A stretch of DNA of 64,000 nucleotides from the NCBI RefSeq assembly GCF_900102495.1, contig NZ_FMVQ01000001.1, positions 124,001-188,000 of the forward strand, given 5' to 3'. The notes beneath the pieces were generated by a model. That model was given only the letters and a program-made list of their open reading frames with translations, was not told the DNA's origin and made no database searches. Positions within the stretch are counted from its first letter, which is position 1; every line of letters starts with the position of its first letter. Position numbers and translations under genes: made by a program. Positions 16,148 through 26,038 of this stretch are shown here, in pieces. This stretch comes from Nitrosospira sp. Nl5 (GTDB lineage Bacteria; Pseudomonadota; Gammaproteobacteria; Burkholderiales; Nitrosomonadaceae).

Positions 16148-16921
16148 ATGTCCTGGAACTTCAAAAACTGGTATCGTCAGCGCATCCTTGAAAATGAATC
16201 CATTCCTGACGATCTTTGGCAAAAAGCAGTTGCGCGGCTGAGATTTCTGCACGGCCTGAGTCCGATTGAGCTGAAGCGCTTGCGTGAATGCGTCATCCTG
16301 TTTCTTCATGCCAAGCAAATAAGCGGCGCGCATGGCCTGGTTATCACCAGCGAAATGCATGTGATGATCGCGGTACAGGCTTGTATTCTGATTCTGAACC
16401 TCGACCTCGATTACTACGACGGGTGGGTGGAAATCATTGTTTACCCCGGTGAATTCATTCGCGACTACGAATATGCCGACGAGGATGGCGTGGTGCATCG
16501 CGCGCGCGAGCCGGTATCGGGTGAATCCTGGCTGGGCGGGCCCGTGATTCTTTCCTGGGAAGATACCGCCGCGGCGGAGGCGGGCGCGGGATACAACGTC
16601 GTCATTCACGAATTCGCCCACAAACTCGACATGCTCAACGGTGACGCCAACGGATTTCCACCGTTGCACGCGAATATGAATCAGCAGGCATGGAGCGAGG
16701 CATTCAGTAAAGCCTACGCGGGTTTCTGCTTGCATGTGGATGCGGATGCCCCAACGGCGATCGATCCTTATGCGGCCGAGAATCCCGCGGAGTTCTTTGC
16801 TGTCATGAGCGAGGCTTTTTTTGAGATGCCATTGGTGGTAAAACTGGATTTTCCAGCGGTGTATGGACAGCTGGCATTGTTTTATCGGCAAGACCCGGCA
16901 CAACGATGGATCGAACCATGA
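16148..16921 (+). CDS. mtfA: MtfA family zinc-dependent peptidase
   Basis: 257 residues from ATG 16148. The HEFAHKLDMLNG motif (about residue 153) is the HExxH zinc site of MtfA, with AAENPAEFFAVMSEAFFEMP as the downstream helix supplying the third ligand. In E. coli MtfA binds Mlc, the repressor of glucose uptake genes, and has aminopeptidase activity. The stop overlaps the start of the glucokinase gene by four bases (ATGA), so the two are co-translated. This pairing agrees with a role in sugar metabolism, although no mlc or ptsG gene is in the window. Confidence 0.92.
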   Translation: MSWNFKNWYRQRILENESIPDDLWQKAVARLRFLHGLSPIELKRLRECVILFLHAKQISGAHGLVITSEMHVMIAVQACILILNLDLDYYDGWVEIIVYPGEFIRDYEYADEDGVVHRAREPVSGESWLGGPVILSWEDTAAAEAGAGYNVVIHEFAHKLDMLNGDANGFPPLHANMNQQAWSEAFSKAYAGFCLHVDADAPTAIDPYAAENPAEFFAVMSEAFFEMPLVVKLDFPAVYGQLALFYRQDPAQRWIEP

Positions 16922-17946
16922 CCGGATATTTTATCAGCGGCGATATTGGCGGTACCAAGACCTTGCTGCAGGCGGCGGAGTTGAGAGAGGGCAGCGTACA
17001 GGTGTGCCACGAACTCCGTTATTCCAGCCAGGACTATCCAACTTTTTCCGAAGTACTCAAGCATTTCCTCGCCGGCGTAGGTGTGTCCGGAATGCGCGGC
17101 AGCCCCGCGGCTGCGTGTTTCGCGGTAGCGGGCCCGATTGCGCAGCAAAGGGCAAGCCTCACCAATCTGCCATGGGTGATGGATAGTGCGGCTATCGCAA
17201 GGGAATTTTCCATCCCCGCGGTTAAACTCATCAATGATTTTGCAGCGGTTGCATTAAGTATCGAAAACTTGCCTGCGAGCGATCTGGTCGCGTTGCAAAC
17301 GGGAAAACCTTACGCCGGGGAGATGCGCGTTGTGCTTGGCGCTGGCACCGGTATGGGCGTGGCGTGGCTAGTACGGCAGGGCGGACGCTATATTCCGTTA
17401 TCCACCGAGGCTGGTCATACGGATTTCGCTCCCGCAGACGCGTTGCAGGATCGGCTGCTCCAATATTTAAGAAAAAAATTTGGCCATGTATCGGTCGAGC
17501 GGATACTGTCCGGGCCGGGGTTGACGAATATTTTTAATTTTCTTTCTGATTCCCATTTCTCCGAGGTTCCCGAGGTCGAATCGGGCGATACCAGCTTGGC
17601 GCGAATACGGCTGGAGGAAGACGGCGCGGCACAAGTGACCGACCTTGCTTTCCAACAAAAGCATCCGCTTGCAATGAAAGCAATGGACTTATTTGTTGAG
17701 ATTTACGGCGCGTTTGCCGGAAACCTGGCGCTGGCCGGATTGAGCCGTAACGGGGTGTATGTAGCTGGCGGCATTGCACCTAAAATCATCGACAAATTGC
17801 GGGAAGGCGGTTTCATGAAAGCGTTTTGCGATAAGGGCCGTTTTTCCTCCCTGATGGAGGAGATTCCCGTGCACGTTGTCATGAACCCAAACGTGGGCCT
17901 GGTCGGTGCGACAGAGGAAGCGCGGCGGATGTTGCTTGAAGAATGA
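16918..17946 (+). CDS. glk: Glucokinase
   Basis: 342 residues from ATG 16918, inside the mtfA stop overlap. It phosphorylates glucose with ATP to give glucose 6-phosphate. The ATP-phosphate motif GDIGGTKTLLQ is at the N-terminus, and FAVAGPI, LINDFAAVALS, VLGAGTGMGVAWL, EAGHTDFAP, ERILSGPGL and VYVAGGIAPK follow the bacterial Glk (ROK-unlike, E. coli type) order. The length is normal. In an ammonia oxidiser this enzyme would serve glycogen or sucrose turnover rather than glucose growth; that last point is inference. Confidence 0.93.
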   Translation: MTGYFISGDIGGTKTLLQAAELREGSVQVCHELRYSSQDYPTFSEVLKHFLAGVGVSGMRGSPAAACFAVAGPIAQQRASLTNLPWVMDSAAIAREFSIPAVKLINDFAAVALSIENLPASDLVALQTGKPYAGEMRVVLGAGTGMGVAWLVRQGGRYIPLSTEAGHTDFAPADALQDRLLQYLRKKFGHVSVERILSGPGLTNIFNFLSDSHFSEVPEVESGDTSLARIRLEEDGAAQVTDLAFQQKHPLAMKAMDLFVEIYGAFAGNLALAGLSRNGVYVAGGIAPKIIDKLREGGFMKAFCDKGRFSSLMEEIPVHVVMNPNVGLVGATEEARRMLLEE

Positions 17947-18080
17947 CCGGATTGCCGCCTGCTGTGTCGCTTGTCGCTGTATATGTGTAGGCACCTCCTT
18001 GCGTATTGACTGACGAGTTGAACGAAAATAAAAGCGTGAGATCAGGTCTGTCATTCTACTTGAGAGAAAATTGTTGGCAT

Positions 18081-18665
18081 ATGAATAAGGCGTTTGTCAA
18101 GGATACCGAGCCGATCGAGGATATCGAGGAGGAAGAAGTTGCCAGTCTTCTCCCCGCCGGAAGTAGAAACTACATCACACCCGGCGGCCATGCACGGCTG
18201 ATGGATGAATTTCTCTGGTTGATGAACAAGGAGCGGCCACAGGTAACGGCTACGGTATCGTGGGCTGCCGGGAACGGTGACCGTTCAGAGAATGGCGATT
18301 ATATTTATGGCAAAAAACGACTGCGTGAAATCGACCGGCGCATTCGTTTTCTTACCAAGCGGCTGGATATGGCCGAGGTCGTGGATCCAGCGATGCCGAG
18401 GGAAGATGAAGCACGGATTTTCTTTGGCGCAACCGTTACGTTCGCCAATCCGGAAGGCGAGGAAAAAACGGTTTCGATCGTGGGGGTTGATGAGATAGAT
18501 ACCGCCAAGGGCTACATCAGCTGGATTTCGCCGATGGCGCGGGCGTTGATCAAAGCGCGGGAAGGCGATGTGGTAACACTTCACGCACCGGGCGGGATTG
18601 AAGAACTGGAAATCCTGGAAGTCAAATACCGGACGATTCCAATGGGGCCGTTCGCCCAGGGCTGA
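18081..18665 (+). CDS. greB: Transcription elongation factor GreB
   Basis: 194 residues from ATG 18081 (MNKAFVKDTEP), matching the usual MNKAFVKE start of GreB; a TTG at 18006 would add 25 unrelated residues. GreB rescues backtracked RNA polymerase by stimulating cleavage of the transcript 3' end. The N-terminal coiled coil contains RNYITPGGHARLMDEFLWLMNKERP and GDRSENGDYIYGKKRLREIDRRIRFLTKRLD, with the acidic tip residues Asp-Glu present. The C-terminal FKBP-like domain carries VGVDEIDTAKGYISWISPMARAL. Upstream 134 bases hold no other feature. Confidence 0.94.
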   Translation: MNKAFVKDTEPIEDIEEEEVASLLPAGSRNYITPGGHARLMDEFLWLMNKERPQVTATVSWAAGNGDRSENGDYIYGKKRLREIDRRIRFLTKRLDMAEVVDPAMPREDEARIFFGATVTFANPEGEEKTVSIVGVDEIDTAKGYISWISPMARALIKAREGDVVTLHAPGGIEELEILEVKYRTIPMGPFAQG

Positions 18666-18736
18666 CGTGAAAAATGGGCATTTTATGGCGGTCGTTCAGG
18701 TTTTGCCGGCATTTGCTCTGATGCACTTGATTGACG

Positions 18737-19588
18737 ATGAAATTCATCACTTCCCGCGATAATCCGTTCTTCAGGCAACTCATCAAGCTGGAAGATTCCG
18801 CCAGGCAACGCAAAGCGTCCGGTTTGACGCTTCTTGACGGCATTCACCTGGTCAGCGCCTATCAACTCGCGCTAGGAGCGCCGAGAAACCTGATCATGAG
18901 CGAGTCGGGTTGCGAGGACTTAGAGATAAAGCGCTTCCTGGCTGGATTGGGGGCCGGGGCAGACGCGGATGTAATTGTTCTAAGCGATGCGTTGTTCCGA
19001 GAGGCTTCCCCGGTAAAAACACCTACGGGCATCATGGCACTGATATCCGTTCCTCCAGCCGCAAGCATTCCCGTGCATAAGGATGAAAGGGATGACAGTT
19101 TTTGCGTCTTGCTCGAGGCTATGCAAGACCCCGGCAATCTTGGTTCCATCCTGCGTTCCGCCGCCGCCGCAGGTGCGACGGACATCTATTTATCCGGTGG
19201 CTGCGCCGATGCGTGGTCGCCAAAGACGTTGCGTTCCGCCATGGGGGCACATTTTCTATTGCGTATCCACGAGCAGTCCAACCTGGCAGAGGTGGCGCGA
19301 ACATTTAGCGGCAAGGTCATCGCCACCACGCTGAAAGCGAAAACGAGCCTTTACCAGGCCTGGTTAACCGGCCCGATCGCGTTCGTGTTCGGTAACGAAG
19401 GAGTGGGGTTGTCGGACGCGGTGCTGCAAGCAACCAGCGAACAGGTCAGCATTCCCATGCAAGGTGGCACGGAATCACTGAATGCGGCGGCTGCGGCGGC
19501 GGTATGTTTTTTTGAGAGGGTGAGGCAGGTAAAAATGAGCGCTGGGTGTGTGGCAGAGGAAACTCGAGCTGATTCAATGCCGGATTAA
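18737..19588 (+). CDS. TrmH/SpoU-family RNA methyltransferase
   Basis: 283 residues; ATG 18737 (MKFITSRDNPFFRQLIKL) is preferred over TTG 18731. The three SpoU motifs are clear: QDPGNLGSILRSAAAAG, FGNEGVGLSDAVL and IPMQGGTESLNAAAAAAVC, which build the trefoil knot that binds S-adenosylmethionine. The N-terminal substrate-binding domain (LTLLDGIHLVSAYQLA) is as in 23S rRNA 2'-O-methyltransferases of the RlmB/TsnR group. The exact nucleotide modified cannot be told from sequence alone. Confidence 0.9.
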   Translation: MKFITSRDNPFFRQLIKLEDSARQRKASGLTLLDGIHLVSAYQLALGAPRNLIMSESGCEDLEIKRFLAGLGAGADADVIVLSDALFREASPVKTPTGIMALISVPPAASIPVHKDERDDSFCVLLEAMQDPGNLGSILRSAAAAGATDIYLSGGCADAWSPKTLRSAMGAHFLLRIHEQSNLAEVARTFSGKVIATTLKAKTSLYQAWLTGPIAFVFGNEGVGLSDAVLQATSEQVSIPMQGGTESLNAAAAAAVCFFERVRQVKMSAGCVAEETRADSMPD

Positions 19589-19821
19589 GCAAGATTACTG
19601 CTGCCAAAGACCGCAATGAAGTCTCACGCGAGTGCGATGCGGCATTGAGGAATACGCCGCGGGCGGCCGGACGTTAATGGTCTGCTTTACCAGTAATCCG
19701 GCAGACAGATCTTACGCAAGCCTGCTCAACGGTAGGAGATCGCGTTAACTTGCGCACTCCACCGAGAGCGGCATTCCTTGGCCTCGCCGACTGAGCTCAA
19801 ATCCGCCGTCTGCCTTGTAGT

Positions 19822-20331
19822 TTATTCACCTCGATAGCGAATGTCCACCCGCCGGTTCTCGGCCCAGGAAGCCTCATCGTGTCCTGTCGCGCGGGGTTTT
19901 TCTTCCCCCAGGCTCACGGATTCAATTTGCGCTTCCTTCGCGCCGGTTAGGGTCATGGCGTTTTTCACACTATCGGCACGGCGTTGACCCAATGCGAGGT
20001 TGTATTCACGGCTGCCACGGTCATCGGTATTTCCTTGCAGCAACACTTTGGCATCAGGATGGTCGCGCAGATACTGGGCATGAGATTGCACTAAAGGTCT
20101 ATATTCATTCTTGACTGCATGACTGTCGTAATCGAAATAAACGCTGCGTTTGGACAAAATATTGTTGGGGTCGGTAAGGGGATTAAGGGTTGGCGCAGCC
20201 TCCGCCGTCTTTGAACCGTCCTTCGTTGTGCCTGCTCCCGCGGACCGATCTTCTACTGCCGTAGGTTGCGTGGGCTGACTGGAACATCCCCATAATAAAC
20301 TGATCAATAAGACCCCGGATATCGTTTTCAT
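19822..20331 (-). CDS. pal: Peptidoglycan-associated lipoprotein (Pal-like OmpA protein)
   Basis: 169 residues from ATG 20331, with AAGGAAAG just upstream; an in-frame TTG at 20346 is less likely. Lipobox LLWGCSS gives an acylated cysteine near residue 16. A Pro/Thr linker leads to an OmpA domain with SVYFDYDSHAVKNEYRPLVQSHAQYL, LLQGNTDDRGSREYNLALGQRRADSV and RRVDIRYRGE, including the peptidoglycan-binding Asp and Arg. Pal anchors the outer membrane to the wall and works with TolB. It is not next to tol genes here, so it may be a second Pal copy or a relocated one. 233 bases to the 3' neighbour and about 400 upstream are without genes. Confidence 0.88.
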   Translation of the reverse strand: MKTISGVLLISLLWGCSSQPTQPTAVEDRSAGAGTTKDGSKTAEAAPTLNPLTDPNNILSKRSVYFDYDSHAVKNEYRPLVQSHAQYLRDHPDAKVLLQGNTDDRGSREYNLALGQRRADSVKNAMTLTGAKEAQIESVSLGEEKPRATGHDEASWAENRRVDIRYRGE

Positions 20332-20346
20332 TCTCTTTCCTTTCAA

Positions 20347-20739
20347 GTTGACTAAGTAGGTAAATCAGAATTTCCAACCTTGGTGGACTTTTAAATGCGG
20401 CTCTTACATTCAGTTTGAGTGGTATTAACAAAGCCACATTGGAATCATGGCTTAGCATTGGAAGAAGGGCAATTGGACGTTAGTACACCCCAGCATCTTC
20501 TTGAGTAACCGCCACCGCTCGGCGCGCAAGGCTCGGGATACCGAAAAGCAAAGTGCATTTACGGCGTTAACGGCGTGAATTGGGCTTATCTGTCGATACA
20601 GGCTTGTGTAGTACGTGGTGAACCAAAGGGATACGGTAACGCTATGCTTATGCAGCGGGGCAGGGTAGGGCCGATGAAATGCGCTTGGACTTGAAGAGTG
20701 GCACGGTGCAACGCGCCTCGCCTATTGGCGTCTTACGGC
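20347..20739. other. Gene-free interval upstream of pal
   Basis: No coding frame with protein character is seen on either strand. The pal promoter must be here (minus strand), but no clear -35/-10 pair could be recognised. A small CGCCTATTGGCG palindrome near 20717 is too weak to call a terminator for the MBL gene that ends at 20740. Confidence 0.4.
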
Positions 20740-21750
20740 TTACCTTCCTTCACTCGCCTGATCCAGCCAGTGTTCCAGCCCTTGGGCATTAAGCCCGACA
20801 TCCAGGCTTAACAGGTTGCGAATTTCTTCCTGCGTCAACTTGCAGCCATGCGCGATGATCCGCTGTAACAACAGCTCCCCAAGTTCTTCCGTCAGCGCCG
20901 TATGCCTCTCAGGAACATTGCGCAACCTCCTGGCGATCGCCACGTGGGCATCGATCAAGTCGTGCATCTCCACAGCGTGGTGCGGCAAGTGGCTGATGCG
21001 GCCGTAGTGGGTCAGGAAAGCATATGCTGGATCGTAACTCATGATCCGGTCCAGCGAGGTATGGGCTGCTGCGGGGTCGAACTGCACCGGGGTGGTGGTC
21101 GGAAAAACGAATTCCATCCCTTCCACGTCGAATTCACGATAGGAAAGGCCGAATGTGTCACCAGTAAAAAATGATTGGCTTTGCCGGTCGAAGATGCAGT
21201 AGTGGTGGCGCGCATGGCCTGGTGTATCCAGGAACAGCAATGGCCTGCCGTTGAAATCCAGATTGAATCCGTCCGGCGCCTCGATGATCCGGTTTGCCTC
21301 CACCGGACGGATGACGCCGTACATCCGTTTGAATTCTGCTTCGCCATATACCGTCGTTGCGCTCGCGACCAGCCGGGCAGGGTCGGCCATATGCCGCGCC
21401 CCGCGCGGATGCACCACCAGTTTCGCATGGGGAAAACGATGCATGAATTCTCCCGCGCCACCGGCGTGATCGAGATGTATGTGGGTGACAAACACATAGG
21501 CCACATCGCCGGCGTCAAGATCCTTTATCCGCAGCACTTCCATCACGCCGGCGACGGAAGATGAGGTTCCCGTATCCACCAGTGCTGCTTTGCCGCCCTC
21601 GACGATCAGGTGAATCGCGGCGAGCCCCGGACGGAGGTAGTCCGCATCGATCGCGCTAATGCCGTTGTCGTAATCGGTAACGCGGGGAGGGCTCAGCGGG
21701 CTGCGCGGAACGGCGGGCGCTTTTGCCCCGGCAGGCAAGTGCTTATCCAT
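20740..21750 (-). CDS. MBL-fold metallo-hydrolase
   Basis: 336 residues. The metallo-beta-lactamase motif THIHLDHAGGAGEF (HxHxDH) and further ligands (VHPRGARHM, DTPGHARHHYCIFD, SFFTGDTFGLSY) are all present, so two metals should be bound. The N-terminal ISAIDADYLRPGLAAIHLIVEGGKAALVDTGTS is typical of glyoxalase-II-like hydrolases. The C-terminal 100 residues are helical (RRLRNVPERHTALTEELGELLLQRII). The gene starts 25 bases after the acs stop on the same strand, so they form an operon. A role as a thioesterase linked to acyl-CoA metabolism is conceivable, but the substrate is unknown. Confidence 0.85.
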   Translation of the reverse strand: MDKHLPAGAKAPAVPRSPLSPPRVTDYDNGISAIDADYLRPGLAAIHLIVEGGKAALVDTGTSSSVAGVMEVLRIKDLDAGDVAYVFVTHIHLDHAGGAGEFMHRFPHAKLVVHPRGARHMADPARLVASATTVYGEAEFKRMYGVIRPVEANRIIEAPDGFNLDFNGRPLLFLDTPGHARHHYCIFDRQSQSFFTGDTFGLSYREFDVEGMEFVFPTTTPVQFDPAAAHTSLDRIMSYDPAYAFLTHYGRISHLPHHAVEMHDLIDAHVAIARRLRNVPERHTALTEELGELLLQRIIAHGCKLTQEEIRNLLSLDVGLNAQGLEHWLDQASEGR

Positions 21751-21775
21751 AAGGCAAGGAGGTTTGATGCGCGAA

Positions 21776-23743
21776 TTACGCTATCGCCTGTTTCAATTGT
21801 TCAAGTATTGCCGGGTTTTCCAGCGTGGAAACATCCTGGGTGATTTCCTCTCCCTGCGCAAGGGTGCGAAGTAAACGCCGCATGATTTTTCCGGAACGGG
21901 TTTTTGGCAGATTATCGCCGAAGCGGATCTCGTCGGGCTTGGCGATAGGACCGATTTCCCGGGCTACCCATTCGCGTAATTCAATCGCAATTTTATGCGC
22001 GGTCTCCCCTTGGGGACGCGCGCCTTTCAGCACCACGAATGCCACGACTGCCTCGCCTTTGATCTCGTCAGGTTTGCCCACGACGGCCGCTTCCGCAACC
22101 AGGGGACTTGCCACCAGCGCGGATTCTATTTCCATGGTGCCCAGACGGTGCCCGGAAACATTCAGCACGTCGTCAATGCGTCCCATGATCCAGAAGTAGC
22201 CGTCCAGATCGCGGTTCGCGGAATCGCCAGCCAGGTAATATTTGCCGCCCAGTTCCTTGGGAAAATAGGTATTCCTGAAGCGTTCCGGGTCACCCCACAA
22301 GGTACGTGCTTGTGACGGAAACGGACGTTTGATGACAAGAAATCCTCCCTTGCCGTTTTCTATGTCGTGGCCGGCTTCATCCACGATGGCTGCCATGATG
22401 CCGGGCAGCGGCAACGTGCAGGAGCCGGGCTTGAGCGGTACCGCACCGGGCGCGGGAGCAATCATGTGAGACCCGGTTTCGGTTTGCCACCATGTATCCA
22501 CCACCGGGCAGCGGGACTGCCCAACGACGGTGTAATACCACATCCAGGCTTCCGGGTTAATCGGCTCTCCTACCGAACCCAGCAGGCGTAATGAGGAAAG
22601 GTCGTATTTCCCCGGTAAATCCGGCCCATGTTTTATGAGTGAGCGAATCGCGGTCGGCGCGGTGTAGAAAGTTGTCACTTTATGGTCCTGGATCAGCTTC
22701 CAGAAGCGGCCCGCGTCGGGATAAGTGGGAACGCCCTCGAATACCACCTGCGTGGCGCCAACCGCCAGCGGACCATACGTCACATAGCTATGCCCGGTGA
22801 TCCAGCCTACATCGGCGGTGCACCAGAAAATGTCGGTGGGCTTGTAGTCGAAAATCCATTTCATGCTCAAGATCGCACCCAGCAGATACCCCGCGGAGGA
22901 GTGCTGCACACCCTTTGGCTTGCCGGTTGAACCAGAAGTATAGAGAGTGAATAGCGGGTGCTCGGCATTGATCCATTCGGGTTCGCAAACATCGCTCTTG
23001 CCGCTAATCAGTTCGTGCCACCAGACGTCGCGCAAAACGTTCCATTGGACGTCGCCGCCGCCGCGTTTGTAAACCACAACGGATTTCAACGAATCTGTTC
23101 CGCCCAGGGCGATTGCATCATCCACCGCGGCTTTCAAATGGTTTCTCTTGCCGCCCCGCAGTTGCTCGTCGGCGGTAATCACAGCCATTGCGCCCGCATC
23201 GATAATTCGCTCGTGCAGACTTTTGGCGGAGAAGCCGCCAAATACGACCGAGTGAATCGCGCCGATGCGAGCGCAAGCCTGCATCGCCACCACGGCTTCA
23301 ATGCTCATCGGCATGTAGATAATGACGCGATCGCCTTTTTTGATGCTGAGCGACTTGAGTCCGTTGGCGAACTGGCACACGCGGCGATGAAGTTCGCGGT
23401 ATGTGGAATGGGTAATCTTGCCGTCGTCCGCCTCGAAAATGATGGCAACCTTGTCCGGCTGGGTGGCGAGATGCCGGTCGAGACAGTTGAAGGAAACATT
23501 CAGCTCTCCGTCATCAAACCATTTGAAGAAGGGATGGCCGCTTTCGTCCAGCACCCGGGTGAATGGCTTTTGCCACATCATGCATTCCCGCGCCAGTCTG
23601 CCCCAGAAAGCCGGAAGGTCTTTCTCGGCTTCGGCGCAGAGCGCGCGGTAAGTATCCATGCCCGACAGGTTTGCCTGTTTTATGAATGCGGGATCGGGCG
23701 GGAATATGCGGGTTTCACTCAGAAGGGATCGAATCGCGGACAC
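21776..23743 (-). CDS. acs: Acetyl-CoA synthetase
   Basis: 655 residues, the usual length. It makes acetyl-CoA from acetate, ATP and CoA through acetyl-AMP. Motifs: [21 protein letters not shown] (AMP binding), [44 protein letters not shown], and [14 protein letters not shown], whose lysine is the one acetylated in the reversible control of this enzyme. The N-terminal [36 protein letters not shown] is also characteristic. It is transcribed away from rimP with 307 bases between the starts. Confidence 0.96.
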   Translation of the reverse strand: MSAIRSLLSETRIFPPDPAFIKQANLSGMDTYRALCAEAEKDLPAFWGRLARECMMWQKPFTRVLDESGHPFFKWFDDGELNVSFNCLDRHLATQPDKVAIIFEADDGKITHSTYRELHRRVCQFANGLKSLSIKKGDRVIIYMPMSIEAVVAMQACARIGAIHSVVFGGFSAKSLHERIIDAGAMAVITADEQLRGGKRNHLKAAVDDAIALGGTDSLKSVVVYKRGGGDVQWNVLRDVWWHELISGKSDVCEPEWINAEHPLFTLYTSGSTGKPKGVQHSSAGYLLGAILSMKWIFDYKPTDIFWCTADVGWITGHSYVTYGPLAVGATQVVFEGVPTYPDAGRFWKLIQDHKVTTFYTAPTAIRSLIKHGPDLPGKYDLSSLRLLGSVGEPINPEAWMWYYTVVGQSRCPVVDTWWQTETGSHMIAPAPGAVPLKPGSCTLPLPGIMAAIVDEAGHDIENGKGGFLVIKRPFPSQARTLWGDPERFRNTYFPKELGGKYYLAGDSANRDLDGYFWIMGRIDDVLNVSGHRLGTMEIESALVASPLVAEAAVVGKPDEIKGEAVVAFVVLKGARPQGETAHKIAIELREWVAREIGPIAKPDEIRFGDNLPKTRSGKIMRRLLRTLAQGEEITQDVSTLENPAILEQLKQAIA

Positions 23744-24011
23744 TGGCTGCCTCCGGTAAGTTTTCTCTGGGATATAGTACGTTCAAAATTGTATCATTCA
23801 TATTGACTGAACGAGGCCCGCTTCCGGATCAGCTATGGAAAAAACCTTGGGTGCGCTATACTTGTGTCATGAACTCCGGCAGCAAGTGATGAATAGTGCA
23901 TAAACGACATCGCCCGGCAGCAGGGAGATTCGCGGGTGGCAAACGAGGTTTATAATTTAGCGAGCATCTCTTTCATTAATTATAAAATTTTGCTAAAATG
24001 ACCGGACATTT

Positions 24012-24036
24012 ATGGGCTCTTTCAGCCCATTTTTTG
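24012..24036 (+). terminator. Terminator-like hairpin in the rimP-nusA-infB leader
   Basis: ATGGGCT (24012-24018) pairs with AGCCCAT (24024-24030) around a five-base loop and is followed by TTTTT (24031-24035). It lies about 15 bases before the likely rimP start, so it would end the transcript before the operon unless read through. Such attenuators upstream of rimP have been described in other proteobacteria, and NusA, encoded in the operon, modulates termination. Function here is inferred. Confidence 0.65.
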
Positions 24037-24050
24037 TTTGTGCCGGGACT

Positions 24051-24488
24051 ATGGGGGCTGTGGATTTGCATGAAGTGCTCGAATCGACTCTGCCCGGACT
24101 GGGTTATGAGCTGGTCGATGTCGAGCGGTCGGCGCGTGGCAAGCTGTTACGGGTGTTTATTGACAAACCCGGTGGCGTTACTGTGGACGATTGCATGGCC
24201 GTCAGCAATCACCTCAGCCGGTTGCTTGCGGTTGAGGGTATTGATTATGACCGGCTCGAAATATCATCGCCGGGGTTGGACAGGCCATTAAAAAAGGCAT
24301 CCGATTTCATCCGTTTTTTGGGTGAACCGGTCAAGCTGAAGTTGCGTGTGGCATTGCAGGGTCAAAGGAATTTCGCCGGGATTTTGCGTGAAATAAACGA
24401 TGGCGTATTAAAACTGGAAGTAGAGGGTAAAACGCTTGATCTTGAGCTGAATAATCTTGAGAAGGCGCGTCTGGTTCCAAAACTGTAG
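24051..24488 (+). CDS. rimP: Ribosome maturation factor RimP
   Basis: 145 residues from ATG 24051; GTG 24060 is an alternative and ATG 24012 would lie inside the leader hairpin. RimP is needed for maturation of the 30S subunit. The sequence shows [52 protein letters not shown] and [33 protein letters not shown], the conserved RimP blocks. The C-terminal SH3-like domain follows. First gene of the rimP-nusA-infB-rbfA-truB operon; nusA starts 27 bases downstream. Confidence 0.95.
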   Translation: MGAVDLHEVLESTLPGLGYELVDVERSARGKLLRVFIDKPGGVTVDDCMAVSNHLSRLLAVEGIDYDRLEISSPGLDRPLKKASDFIRFLGEPVKLKLRVALQGQRNFAGILREINDGVLKLEVEGKTLDLELNNLEKARLVPKL

Positions 24489-24515
24489 TTATCCGAGAAT
24501 TTGGCTGGAGGTAAC

Positions 24516-25988
24516 ATGAGCCGCGAGGTTTTGCTGTTGGTGGATGCGCTGGCGCGCGAAAAGAATGTCGAAAAGGGCATCGTTTTTGTCGCACTCGAAT
24601 TGGCGTTGGCTTCTGCCACAAAAAAGCGCTTTCATGAGGACGCCGACGTGCGAGTGTCGATTGACCCCGAGACAGGCGATTATCAGTCCTTGCGCCGCTG
24701 GCAGGTAGTGGCTGACGATGCGGTCGAAGATCCCGCACGTCAAATCCCCCTGAGCGAGGCATTGCAGCGCGACCCTGAAATCAAGCCGGACGAATTCATT
24801 GAGGAAGTGCTGGAACCGCTGGAGTTTGGCCGTATCGGCGCCCAGGCAGCCAAGCAGGTAATATTCCAGAAAATACGTGATGCTGAACGCGAGCAGATCC
24901 TGAACGATTTCCTCGAACGCAAAGAATACATGGTTACCGGCACCATCAAGCGCATGGAGCGCGGTAATGCCATTATCGAATCCGGCAAAATCGAGGCTGC
25001 GTTGCCTCGCGACCAGATGATTCCCAAGGAGAATCTACGTGTTGGTGACCGTGTGCGCGCTTATCTATACAAAATCGATCGTACCGCGCGAGGGCCGCAG
25101 TTGGTGTTGTCGCGGATTGCGCCGGAGTTCCTGATAAAACTGTTCGAACTGGAAGTGCCCGAGATTGAGGAAGGTCTGCTGGAGATCAAAGTCGCGGCAA
25201 GAGACCCTGGTTCACGCGCCAAGATCGCGGTTAAATCCAACGATCAACGGGTCGACCCGATCGGTACCTGTGTCGGTATGCGAGGCTCCAGAGTACAGGC
25301 GGTAACTGGCGAGCTGGCGGGAGAAAGAGTGGATATCATTTTGTGGTCGGATGATCCGGCCACGTTCGTGATCAATGCCCTGGCCCCTGCTGAAATCAGC
25401 AGCATCCTGGTGGATGAAGAAAAACATAGTATGGACATCGTGGTGGACGAGGATAATCTTGCCCAGGCCATCGGCCGCGGGGGCCAGAATGTGCGCCTGG
25501 CATCCGAGTTGACTGGCTGGGAACTCAATATCATGACGATGGAAGAGTCACAGGCAAAAAATGAAGAGGAATTTTCGGTTATTCGCCAGCTCTTCATGGA
25601 AAAACTGGATGTGGATGAAGAAGTGGCGGATATCCTGGTGCAGGAGGGTTTCACTACGCTGGAAGAAGTCGCCTACGTTCCGCTTAGTGAAATGCTGGAA
25701 ATCGAGTCGTTCGACGAGCAGACCGTCAATGAACTTCGTAATCGAGCCCGCAACGCCCTTTTGACCGAGGCCATTGTCAGTGAGGAGAAAGTAGAGCACA
25801 TAGCAGAAGATCTGCTTTCGCTGGATGGCATGGATAGTCAGACAGCGCGCCAATTGGCGGCTAAAGGGGTGAATACTCAAGAGGACCTTGCAGATCTGGC
25901 TGTGGATGACCTGATGGAAATGGTCGAGATGGATGCCGAACGCGCCAAGCAGTTGATTATGGCAGCGCGTGCACCTTGGTTTGCATGA
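24516..25988 (+). CDS. nusA: Transcription termination/antitermination factor NusA
   Basis: 490 residues from ATG 24516, with GGAGGT directly before it. NusA binds RNA polymerase and nascent RNA and affects pausing, termination and rrn antitermination. Domains: N-terminal RNAP-binding domain (1-125, [24 protein letters not shown]), S1 domain (about 135-200, [25 protein letters not shown]), two KH domains ([14 protein letters not shown] and [23 protein letters not shown]), and two C-terminal acidic repeats (about 365-490) as in proteobacteria. Confidence 0.97.
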   Translation: MSREVLLLVDALAREKNVEKGIVFVALELALASATKKRFHEDADVRVSIDPETGDYQSLRRWQVVADDAVEDPARQIPLSEALQRDPEIKPDEFIEEVLEPLEFGRIGAQAAKQVIFQKIRDAEREQILNDFLERKEYMVTGTIKRMERGNAIIESGKIEAALPRDQMIPKENLRVGDRVRAYLYKIDRTARGPQLVLSRIAPEFLIKLFELEVPEIEEGLLEIKVAARDPGSRAKIAVKSNDQRVDPIGTCVGMRGSRVQAVTGELAGERVDIILWSDDPATFVINALAPAEISSILVDEEKHSMDIVVDEDNLAQAIGRGGQNVRLASELTGWELNIMTMEESQAKNEEEFSVIRQLFMEKLDVDEEVADILVQEGFTTLEEVAYVPLSEMLEIESFDEQTVNELRNRARNALLTEAIVSEEKVEHIAEDLLSLDGMDSQTARQLAAKGVNTQEDLADLAVDDLMEMVEMDAERAKQLIMAARAPWFA

Positions 25989-26038
25989 TTTTGCCGCTGA
26001 GTTTGCCGTATCAGGCACAGCGTTATTAAAGGTTATTA

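Noticed and set aside
23928-23956. TATAAT at 23951-23956 as promoter of the rimP operon
   Set aside because: The hexamer 17 bases upstream (ATTCGC) does not match a -35 box, so the promoter is left uncalled.
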